From: JAPKZH01 sp964537875
GTDB taxonomy: Bacteria; Acidobacteriota; Aminicenantia; Aminicenantales; UBA4085
Direction: 5' to 3'
Assembly: GCA_964537875.1 (NCBI GenBank)
Contig: CAZIDN010000001.1
Span: 62,001 to 126,000 of the forward strand
Length of the DNA stretch: 64,000 nucleotides
Below the pieces are notes generated by a model, which made no database searches, was not told where the DNA came from, and saw nothing but the letters and a program-made list of their open reading frames with translations. This document shows, one piece after another, positions 57,024-64,000 of this stretch (the first letter of the stretch is position 1; each line of letters begins with the position of its first letter). The position numbers were made by a program, and so were the translations under genes.

Positions 57024-58400
57024 ATGCGCAGAGGATATCCTATTGTCGCCCTATTGGTTGTTTTTGCTGCCATCCTCAACGCCGACGGCGTCGCCCAGGG
57101 CTCAAACCCGGAAGGCCCGCCGGCCACGGCCCGGCTAAGGGCGTATCTCGACGCTTTCAACTCCGGCAGCCCGGACAAGCTTCGAGAATTTTTCCTGGCG
57201 CACTATGCCGAGTCCGCGCTCAAGGAAACTTCGGTCGAACAGCGGCTCGGGCGCTACGCCGCGACGAAGTCCCGGCTCCAGTCCGTCCAACTGCGGAAAA
57301 TCGTGGCTGAGCGGCCCGCTGAGACATTCGCCCTGGCCAAGGCCGGCAACGGCCAGGATTTCCTCCTCCGGGCCCGTGTCGAAAAAGAGCCGCCGCATAA
57401 GCTTTTATATATCTTCTTCGAGCCCGTCGACGACCCCGACAATCTCATCATCCCCGACCCCAAGGCCGATGACCAGGAACTGGCCACCGCCATCCGGGAC
57501 TTTATCGAAACGCAGACCCGGGCGGACGAATTCTCCGGCGTCGTGCTCGTGGCCAAAAACGGCCAGGTGCTGTTCCACGAGGCCTACGGCTTTGCCGACC
57601 GGGATAAAAAGATCCCAAACCGCAAGGACACCAAGTTCAACCTCGGCTCGATCAACAAGATCTTCACCCGCGCCGCCATCCACCAACTGGAGAAACAGGG
57701 CAAGCTGGGGCTCGACGACCGGATCCAAAAATTTCTACCCGACTATCCCAACCGGCAAGCCGCGGGAAAGGTGACGATCCGTCATTTGATCGACATGACC
57801 TCGGGCATCGGCGATTTCTTCGGCCGCCGCTACGACGCGATACCCAAGGACAAAATCCGGACGCTGCAGGATTACCTGCCGCTGTTCGCCGACCTGCCGC
57901 TCGAGTTCGAGCCGGGGACCAATAACCGTTATTCCAACGGCGGCTACGTCGTCTTGGGGGCCATCATCGAAAAAGTCTCAGGTATGGATTATTACTCCTA
58001 CGTCCGGGAAAATATCTTTAAACCGTGCGGCATGCTGGACACGGATTCATACGCCCGGGACGCGGGCGTTCCCAATTTAGCCTTGGGCTATACCCGGGAA
58101 GGACGGTCGAGCGGCACCCGCGTTCTCAACCACGCAACATTGCCCGGGCGGGGCAGTTCGGCCGGGGGCGGCTATTCGACCGCCCAGGACATGCTGAAGT
58201 ACGTTATGGCCTTGAAGGAAAGGAAAATCTTCCTCCCCGATATCGCCATGGGCCTGGGAATCGCCGGAGGGGCGCCGGGCATCAACTCCGACGTCGAGTG
58301 GGACCCGCGCCGCGGCTACATCGTGATCGTCCTGACCAATTTCGACCCGCCCACGGCCGGCCAGGCCGCCCGGCGGATTATGAGTTGGCTACCCGATTGA
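57024..58400 (+). CDS. Exported serine hydrolase, beta-lactamase/PBP4* family
   Basis: 458 residues with a signal peptide (YPIVALLVVFAAILNADGVAQ). Residues of about 30-140 form an extra N-terminal domain of the snoaL/NTF2-like type (RLRAYLDAFNSGSPDKLREFF...). The class C beta-lactamase/DD-peptidase fold follows: SxxK as FNLGSINKIFTRAAIHQLEKQG, YxN as RYSNGGYVVLGAIIEKVSG, and a C-terminal GRGSSAGGGYSTAQDMLKY. Members hydrolyse esters or amides of D-amino acids or peptides; true antibiotic resistance activity is not implied. The ATG has AAGGAGG eight bases upstream. Confidence 0.88.
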   Translation: MRRGYPIVALLVVFAAILNADGVAQGSNPEGPPATARLRAYLDAFNSGSPDKLREFFLAHYAESALKETSVEQRLGRYAATKSRLQSVQLRKIVAERPAETFALAKAGNGQDFLLRARVEKEPPHKLLYIFFEPVDDPDNLIIPDPKADDQELATAIRDFIETQTRADEFSGVVLVAKNGQVLFHEAYGFADRDKKIPNRKDTKFNLGSINKIFTRAAIHQLEKQGKLGLDDRIQKFLPDYPNRQAAGKVTIRHLIDMTSGIGDFFGRRYDAIPKDKIRTLQDYLPLFADLPLEFEPGTNNRYSNGGYVVLGAIIEKVSGMDYYSYVRENIFKPCGMLDTDSYARDAGVPNLALGYTREGRSSGTRVLNHATLPGRGSSAGGGYSTAQDMLKYVMALKERKIFLPDIAMGLGIAGGAPGINSDVEWDPRRGYIVIVLTNFDPPTAGQAARRIMSWLPD

Positions 58401-59031
58401 GAGCGATTGTCCCCCCCGTTTCTTGATCCGGAATTCCTTGTCTGAGGGAGAGTGGCTCTTGATGTTTTCCTGACGCACCCGGGGCTTCAGCCCGTCCCGT
58501 CATGCCAAGAGGCTGAGGACTTCATAAGAAACTCCTTTTCTGCTGCGCTGGCCGAATGAGCGTTCATGCGTCAATTTTGACTCGTCCCATCGTCAGGGAT
58601 GATAAATCGCAGCGTAATCGGCTGTCAAGTTAAGCTCAAAATAGCGGAAGGCAGGCGAGGAAGCCGGGGGCAAACTCAGAAGCGCCGGAAATCGCCCAGA
58701 CCTCTCCTCTTAGGGCAAGAGCAGATTACGAAAAATATTCGGCCGAGGTCTCGGCGGCCATCAGGACTTCCCGATAAGCGATGCGCGGTGGGGGGTGCTT
58801 GTAACTTGGCGGTGAGGAACATCCAGGATAAGATGCTGCCGCATCCACTCGCCCGATTCCTCCAGCCTCTTGGCATGGCAGGAGGGCAGAACCCTCTGGT
58901 CCGGCGGGAAAACATCAAATTAAATTGAAGGGGGTGCGGGGGAGCCAAAGGACCCCCGACCGGCTACGAGCACTGAGAACATCGTGGTTCTTGAATAACG
59001 AATGATGTCCCATGTGTGAGATTCAGCTATC
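58401..59031. other. Gene-poor stretch at the island boundary
   Basis: About 630 bases with no credible gene on either strand; open frames here (for example plus 58599-58928) lack ribosome binding sites, domains and typical codon use. The sequence remains GC-rich to about 58970 and then turns AT-richer. It may hold eroded gene or element remnants, but nothing identifiable is left. Confidence 0.4.
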
Positions 59032-59059
59032 AAAAAAAAGGGCCTTGCTCGTCTAGCAA
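59032..59059 (-). terminator. Terminator-like hairpin after the ABC-three-component-like genes
   Basis: On the minus strand TTGCT (59059-59055... paired with 59049-59045 AGCAA) forms a 5-bp stem with a 5-base loop. It is followed by GGCCC and eight T (59039-59032). It lies about 26 bases after the stop of the Rad50-like gene. The short stem and interrupted U-tract make it a moderate candidate. Confidence 0.45.
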
Positions 59060-59084
59060 CCACTAAGTTGAAAAGACGGCATTG

Positions 59085-62000
59085 TTAGCTGACTGCTAGA
59101 TAGCGGCGATCTGACCTACCGCCTATGTCGTATATGATGTCAGGACCTTGGTTGCCTCGTTCGATTAGGGAAATGCCAGTAAATTTAAGTCCTTGAGCTT
59201 CAAGAAGACCAAACTTGCGAATCATTAGCAAGTATAGATTCTTGTCACAAGTTGAGATAATTATTTGCTTCCTTTGACCCATAAGCCCAAGTGCGCAAGC
59301 GCGTAAATTGTCAATGAAGGCCAAGGCATCAAGATCATCCAAGTGCTGCACGGGATCGTCCAAAAGTAAAGCGTGGAGTTTGGACCACCTTTGTTTGGAT
59401 GCAAAAGAAAGGTATATAGCAAGCGCTAAGACGTTTGCCTGAGCGGTGCTTAAGAAAAATTTAGGTTCGCCCGAGTCTTCCGTTTGATTAAAGTACCTCA
59501 ATCCGAGGTTAATACCAAAGTCGTTGAAGTCGATGTTAATCCCTTCAAATATGTATGGGTTGGGAATCATCATTTTAAACAGACAATCGATTTCCGATGA
59601 ATGCTCGTCTATTCTTTCTTTTACGACTGCATTGACTTTCCTTGCTAAGATATCGATCCAGTTCTTCACCGTTGATTTGACACGACAGAAATCTCTGATA
59701 GTGTTCTGATTGTGGGCATGTTCCTCTTCAGCAATTTGAAGGGTTAGCTGAGTATTTTCAAGTTCTTTCTCGAGCAGCACGGCTCTCCGGGCCGCCGCAT
59801 ATGTCTCGGTTAGTCGCCGTGCATGTTCCATCCTATCAATGTGTCTCAGCACATCACCTTTCTTTACTTCTATCTCGCTTTTGTTTGTCAGTTCACTGAC
59901 CTCCAGGAGCCGGCATTTGGTATTGTGCTCCTCAATTTTTGATCGAAGGGTTACCATTTCTGATTCTAGATTCTTGATCCTAGTGTCAATATAAGTATTG
60001 CGATTTGAGAGTTCCTTAAGTTTTCCTTGAATCTTAATTCTTTGCGAAGATTTTGAACCGTGTTCCAACTCCTTTTCAGTCAGTCGTTTTCGAATCTGCT
60101 CGATAGCCTTCGCTAGTTTTGGTAAAGCAATATCCCGACCGGTTGTGGTTGCGACGAGCTCTTTAATCTTGACTTCATTAGTTGTTATTCTTTTCTCTTT
60201 GGTATTCTTGTCGACCCGCTTAGATGCAAGCTGGGATTGCAGCAATTCAATGTTCTTAATAAGAGAAGACTGTTGATTCAACAGGAATTCGCGTTGTTCC
60301 TCTTGAGATGCTAGTCGAGTTCTCGATTCAGCGATTTGCTTATTGAGACGATTTATTTCACTCTCAAGAGTTGTCTTGGAGAGTGTCACTCTCATCGCTT
60401 GAGCTTTTTGGTTAGTGCTTGCCATAAATCTCTTAGACTCCGCTAGCTCTGTTCTCTTACGCTCGAGCAAGCGGTCAGTCTTACGAACCTCTTCCTCTGC
60501 GGAACGAATCTCAGTAGTAATCGTTGCTAAGTTCACTGAAAGATCATGTAATTGTTGCGAAAGCCGCTTTGCTTCGGCGGGCACATTAGAGAGTACCTTG
60601 TCTATGGCACCCTGTAACGCGCTTAAGGATTCATGGCCATGACCACATAACGGACATCTTCCATCGATGGCATGATGCCTGATTCGATTTAACATTTGCA
60701 CAAGTTCCTTGGACGAAGATTCCGCGTTAGCGAGGTCTTTGCTAACCGTCGAAATAGTGCCAGACAACATTGAATGTTGGGCTTGGATGGAGCCCAGCTT
60801 ATCCTGGACGACTTGCAGTTTCTCGGCTAAATCCTTGATTTCGCTAGACAACCGTTCAGACTTCGCCGCGGCAACATTGTATGGTTCAATTGAATCGGTC
60901 AGATCAATGATCCCATTCAATAGTTCTTCAAGTTGACTAGTGACTTGCTTTGTGATCATGATTTGATGATCAACAGAGGAAAGCTCCTGCTGAGTTTTCG
61001 ATAACTGTTCTTGTGTGTTGGAGAGTGACTTTTCTGCTCTTTGCAAATCCTGGGTGATATTATTAAGATCCTTGCTGATGATGGTTCGTTCTTGAGCTAA
61101 AGAGGTCGCTTCGTCAAGTACGGTCAATTGATTCTTATCTTTGGAAATATCGAGCATTAATCGATCACTTACTGAGGACAACGATGAATCTCGATTCTTC
61201 AACTCATCTATCTGACTGTGAAGATTCTTCCGCTCTCGGCGAAGAGATATGATTTCTGCTTCGATTTGTTCTGATCTCCGGATAAGCGAAGGCACTTCCT
61301 CTATCGTAAGCTCAATTTCGATTAGTCTTTGATTCCTTATCTGCAGAAAGCGAAGTCGTTCATCAATGGTACCGCGAACCGTCGCGGCGAGGGCTTCCGG
61401 ATCAACGCTTGAAGGTGACTTCACAGCAACCCCAGCCGCAATCAATGCCTCTCTCAGTTCCACTTCCGTTACCGATGCAGTGCCTAGCTGAGACCGAATG
61501 GAACTGATTCGAGATTCGACTTCCTTCAGCCTATTCCTTTCGTTGTTAGCCTTTGTTTCAAGCTCAAACGAGATTGATTGGGAATCCTTTGCTCTTCGAC
61601 GGGCTTCCTCCGATACAGCTCTTGCTTTGTCCAGACACCGTTGCCAAAACGCAGAGCCAGCGATATTAGCTACTATTCGCGCCCTTCGCTCAGGTGAACC
61701 CTCGACAAATTCTCGTACTGAATCTTGAGAAAGTAGTAACGTTGCGCGAATCAGTTCCCTTACAGTTGCAATCTCGCGACGCGCAGGGAGATAGTCCTCA
61801 TCGAGCAAGAATTCATAAAGCATGTCTCGATGAGTGGAAAAAGACCCGCTGCTTTGGATGGTGATGGTTCCAACCTCCGATCTTGGACGCGTGACTTCAA
61901 CCCATTCGTCAACACCATTCTCAAAACCTATTCGCACGCGCGCGTCCTCGCTAGAGAAAGTGTTGGCGATAAAATCTGGAGAATTGGACTCATCTTCATA

Positions 62001-62159
62001 TCTTCCAATACTTCCCAAGAGGGCAAATTCGATCGCGTCATAAACAGCTGTTTTGCCGACTCCATTACGTCCGTATATTGCGACGACATCGGCAGAGAGG
62101 TCAAGTTTAGAGGACCTGAAGCATCGAAAATTTTCTATTTCAAGATTCTTGAGTCTCAT
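59085..62159 (-). CDS. Rad50/SMC-like ATPase with zinc-hook CxxC (ABC-three-component-type)
   Basis: 1024 residues. The N-terminal ATPase half has Walker A GRNGVGKT (residues 30-37) after a typical Rad50/RecF-like beginning (LKNLEIENFRCFRSSKLDL). Long coiled coils run through about 170-870, interrupted by Cys502-x-x-Cys505 (GRCPLCGHGHESL), which resembles the Rad50 zinc hook. The C-terminal half has the ABC signature region FFLSTAQANVLALAIYLSF and Walker B HALLLDDPVQHLDDLD. It is not Rad50 by context: no SbcD/Mre11 nuclease is adjacent. It overlaps the preceding small gene by 20 bases. Codon use and AT content differ from the rest of the window. A conflict/defence role is inference. Confidence 0.8.
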   Translation of the reverse strand: MRLKNLEIENFRCFRSSKLDLSADVVAIYGRNGVGKTAVYDAIEFALLGSIGRYEDESNSPDFIANTFSSEDARVRIGFENGVDEWVEVTRPRSEVGTITIQSSGSFSTHRDMLYEFLLDEDYLPARREIATVRELIRATLLLSQDSVREFVEGSPERRARIVANIAGSAFWQRCLDKARAVSEEARRRAKDSQSISFELETKANNERNRLKEVESRISSIRSQLGTASVTEVELREALIAAGVAVKSPSSVDPEALAATVRGTIDERLRFLQIRNQRLIEIELTIEEVPSLIRRSEQIEAEIISLRRERKNLHSQIDELKNRDSSLSSVSDRLMLDISKDKNQLTVLDEATSLAQERTIISKDLNNITQDLQRAEKSLSNTQEQLSKTQQELSSVDHQIMITKQVTSQLEELLNGIIDLTDSIEPYNVAAAKSERLSSEIKDLAEKLQVVQDKLGSIQAQHSMLSGTISTVSKDLANAESSSKELVQMLNRIRHHAIDGRCPLCGHGHESLSALQGAIDKVLSNVPAEAKRLSQQLHDLSVNLATITTEIRSAEEEVRKTDRLLERKRTELAESKRFMASTNQKAQAMRVTLSKTTLESEINRLNKQIAESRTRLASQEEQREFLLNQQSSLIKNIELLQSQLASKRVDKNTKEKRITTNEVKIKELVATTTGRDIALPKLAKAIEQIRKRLTEKELEHGSKSSQRIKIQGKLKELSNRNTYIDTRIKNLESEMVTLRSKIEEHNTKCRLLEVSELTNKSEIEVKKGDVLRHIDRMEHARRLTETYAAARRAVLLEKELENTQLTLQIAEEEHAHNQNTIRDFCRVKSTVKNWIDILARKVNAVVKERIDEHSSEIDCLFKMMIPNPYIFEGINIDFNDFGINLGLRYFNQTEDSGEPKFFLSTAQANVLALAIYLSFASKQRWSKLHALLLDDPVQHLDDLDALAFIDNLRACALGLMGQRKQIIISTCDKNLYLLMIRKFGLLEAQGLKFTGISLIERGNQGPDIIYDIGGRSDRRYLAVS

Positions 62160-62691
62160 CGATTTGATTCTTTTGATTGTACTCGCCGCTGATAAGGCGT
62201 TCTAAGATTCGCTCTTTTGAGCTTTTGGCAAGGTCCTGTAGTATTTTTTCTGAAATATTGCCGATCGGCAAGCTTCCAGTAGGCAAAAGCTCGTCAGACT
62301 GTTGAAAACGAAAGAACGGAGTTTCCATCAATACTTCGTCGATGTTTCGGCTTCCAACTTCGATGCAGATCTTTCGACATACGTGCGTATCATTGCAGAC
62401 TCCTTGCAGGGCCTCAACACGACTTGGGTCAATGTTCGAAATTAGAAACAGTAGGTACATGTCCTTTCGCTTCCCTACCTTGGGATCATCTCTCAGTTCA
62501 GCCATGACTGATTGAGCCTTTGGCCAAGTTTCTAACAGCTGCTCTACTCCAGGGGATAAAGAAACACCGACTGCAGCATACCCAGAAACATACAAACCAA
62601 CGAGTCTCGATTCCTTAATTTGCTCGGTTAGCTCGATTTTTTGCCATCCACTTTCTTGGAACATGCTTTGAAGTCTTTCGGGTAAGCTCAT
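62140..62691 (-). CDS. Small partner protein of the Rad50-like ATPase (candidate ABC-3C middle component)
   Basis: 183 residues. RLQSMFQESGWQKIELTEQI and RLVGLYVSGYAAVGVSLSPGVEQLLETWPKAQSVM precede KRKDMYLLFLISNIDPSRVEALQGVCNDTHVCRKICIEV. The pattern of a strand-rich core with a hydrophobic DMYLLFLI block is like the short 'middle component' proteins described for ABC-three-component systems; this is a weak visual match, not a domain hit. The stop overlaps the ATPase gene by 20 bases and the start overlaps the upstream gene's stop as ATGA, so the three are translated together. Contains Cys residues but no catalytic motif that I recognise. Confidence 0.55.
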   Translation of the reverse strand: MSLPERLQSMFQESGWQKIELTEQIKESRLVGLYVSGYAAVGVSLSPGVEQLLETWPKAQSVMAELRDDPKVGKRKDMYLLFLISNIDPSRVEALQGVCNDTHVCRKICIEVGSRNIDEVLMETPFFRFQQSDELLPTGSLPIGNISEKILQDLAKSSKERILERLISGEYNQKNQIDETQES

Positions 62692-64000
62692 GGTGCCAGA
62701 GCCTCCATAATGTGCTGACTCACGCGTTGGATCATATCGTCCTTGCTATCAGATGCGCTAGCGGCACCCGACAAGTCGCCACCATGCAAAACTCTTAACC
62801 GTTGGGTTTCAGCACCTCTGGTTAAATCGCCTTGCTGCAAATGCAAACCCAGAGAGCCTTCTTGACCTATGGTTATTTGATCCATCAGACTCGGAAGCTG
62901 CTGTCTAAATTCATCCATGACTGGGTGATCAATTAGTATGGCAATAAACAAATGTTTCGACAAAACAATATTTTGTAATGGCGGCTCGTAGAGGTATTTC
63001 AAAAGACGAATCACCATTTCCCTTAGAAGGAATTGGGGCCCTCCCCAAGAGAGTGTGATACCGACATCGGCCCCCGCTACTGAATGATGAGAAGTTCCAG
63101 GGCTTGGAGTTATTGAGCCACCATTGAAGACAGCACGGCTGATCCAAATCAGAGTGTAGATGCGTATGAATTGCTTTACAGCCATGGAACAGTCGTCTTG
63201 CCAGATAAGTGGTTCCTTTTCCGCAAGTGGAAACCGCGGAAATTTGTCTTTATCCCAACAGCAAAAGAAAGTATTCAATGCGTTACGAGCGATTTCATCT
63301 CGATTGTTGATTGCCATTAGCCATGCGGCCATAGAATCGTTGTATCCACTGATGCAATCCGTCACAAATGCCTCCGCCTTTCGCGCATCTTCAAGTCCAC
63401 TTTTATATTCACGAAGCCCTTCTTTCCATTCCCACTCCAACCAGTGCCGAACAGGCGGAATCGGCGCAAAAGAGTTCATGCCCAACCTGCCACTTACCAA
63501 GAGATTCTCAATTGATGCAAACCTCGGAGCAGGCTCCGGAAAAGGAACCGACTGTCCACTCCCTGGTGTGTGATCTACCAGATAATGCGGCTTATAAACC
63601 ACCCAATAGATGCCGGGTCCAGACTCGCGCATCGTGACCGCCTGATGGTTATGACCGCCTTCGTCCTTGATCCAGTAGGTGTGTGTGCAGCCAAGTTCGC
63701 CTCTCCAACACCCATATGGAAAATTTAATTTCGTCTTTCCCCATATTTCAGATTTCCCTTTCTTGTCGTTCGCATTGTTAATGAACAGGAGGCAGCCTTG
63801 GCCAGTTGAGACCTTCCTAACGGGCGGCTCAAAATAACTTTTGATTGCTTGCTTGAATTGTATTACGTCTGGGTTCATCTGCATCTGAAGCAAGAAGGTG
63901 AAATCAAGCTGCATTCCAGGAATATTCGCTTCAATCTGCTGCCTTAGATCTGTAACGAAATTCCCGTGAGTGAAATCACTACATATCTGGACACAAAAGT
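62688..64000 (-). CDS. Nitrilase-like domain protein, 5' partial (candidate effector of the ABC-3C-like cluster)
   Basis: The frame stays open through the window edge (first complete codon at 63998), so the ATG at 63914 is internal and the N-terminus is missing. The visible part begins FCVQICSDFTHGNFVTDLRQ and continues LDFTFLLQMQMNPDVIQFKQ...GCLLFINNANDKKGKS, matching the late half of a carbon-nitrogen hydrolase (nitrilase) domain. Cys (codon 63983-63981) in ICSD would be the nucleophile. A C-terminal region (about 250 residues, with WLMAINNRDEIARNALNTFFCCWDK and IRIYTLIWISRA) is not recognised. Nitrilase domains are known effectors in phage-defence reverse transcriptase systems. First visible gene of the cluster; the 4-base overlap with the next gene indicates one transcript. 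Confidence 0.6.
   Translation of the reverse strand, partial: FCVQICSDFTHGNFVTDLRQQIEANIPGMQLDFTFLLQMQMNPDVIQFKQAIKSYFEPPVRKVSTGQGCLLFINNANDKKGKSEIWGKTKLNFPYGCWRGELGCTHTYWIKDEGGHNHQAVTMRESGPGIYWVVYKPHYLVDHTPGSGQSVPFPEPAPRFASIENLLVSGRLGMNSFAPIPPVRHWLEWEWKEGLREYKSGLEDARKAEAFVTDCISGYNDSMAAWLMAINNRDEIARNALNTFFCCWDKDKFPRFPLAEKEPLIWQDDCSMAVKQFIRIYTLIWISRAVFNGGSITPSPGTSHHSVAGADVGITLSWGGPQFLLREMVIRLLKYLYEPPLQNIVLSKHLFIAILIDHPVMDEFRQQLPSLMDQITIGQEGSLGLHLQQGDLTRGAETQRLRVLHGGDLSGAASASDSKDDMIQRVSQHIMEALAP

Noticed and set aside
58599..58928. 109-residue open frame in the gap before the island
   Set aside because: No ribosome binding site, no recognisable domain and no coding-like codon use; may be erosion product.

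Overview
The window reads as a GC-rich chromosome segment of a Gram-negative-type bacterium. It carries an LpxR-like outer-membrane lipid A enzyme, a six-domain ribosomal protein S1, a MEP-pathway IspH, a PpiD-like periplasmic chaperone and secretin-related proteins. Zinc-ribbon/PEGA Ser/Thr kinases, an M14-TRAP-ggt cluster with a DUF6305-like protein, and an ADP-ribosylglycohydrolase fused to a GH84-like domain suggest the Acidobacteriota/Aminicenantota area. That placement is inference from gene content, not a marker-gene phylogeny.

Layout. 1-5.1 kb: the tail of a lytic transglycosylase, then two paralogous PEGA Ser/Thr kinases facing tail to tail, each with a clear promoter. 5.3-12.2 kb (minus): a catabolic operon with an SSS symporter, a GH84-like/ADP-ribosylglycohydrolase fusion, a GATase-like protein and a neutral-ceramidase-like protein. 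12.5-17.5 kb (plus): the translation operon rpsP-khpA-rimM-trmD-rplS-rnhB plus a TPR protein; rimM is interrupted by a -1 frameshift at a T9 run. 17.7-19.5 kb (minus): ECF sigma factor, zf-HC2 anti-sigma factor and a secretin-N-domain protein. 19.6-22.9 kb (plus): HerA-like ATPase, sigma-54 activator and a small zinc-ribbon protein. Two copies of an inverted-repeat element lie at 17.5 and 21.3 kb, with their cores in opposite orientation. 23.0-25.6 kb (minus): isoaspartyl dipeptidase and NhaC antiporter. 25.9-30.2 kb (plus): acyltransferase and a large malectin-containing lipoprotein hydrolase. 30.2-33.6 kb: a UroD/methyltransferase-like protein with an MFS sugar transporter, divergent from a MetH-activation-domain-like protein. 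33.6-36.1 kb: LpxR-like enzyme and an APC permease.

36.2-42.7 kb (minus): ispH-rpsA-HU/IHF-HIT-acyl-CoA dehydrogenase-ppiD operon. 42.9-50.7 kb (minus): nine tightly packed genes (M50 protease, trpS, scpA, scpB, ggt, DUF6305-like, TRAP permease, a 47-residue membrane peptide missed by length-filtered calling, M14-like amidohydrolase). 51.1-58.4 kb: hybrid histidine kinase, a possible small transcript, GH3 hydrolase divergent from an M24 peptidase, and a serine beta-lactamase-family hydrolase. The peptidases, ggt and amino-acid/peptide transport genes suggest scavenging of peptides and glycans.

About 59.0-64.0 kb (minus): AT-richer DNA with codon use unlike the rest. It encodes three overlapping genes: a nitrilase-like protein open through the window edge, a 183-residue partner, and a 1024-residue Rad50-like ATPase with a CxxC hook. 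This resembles an ABC-three-component conflict/defence system and is the main candidate for an undescribed system. No tRNA, rRNA, CRISPR array or intact insertion sequence was recognised.
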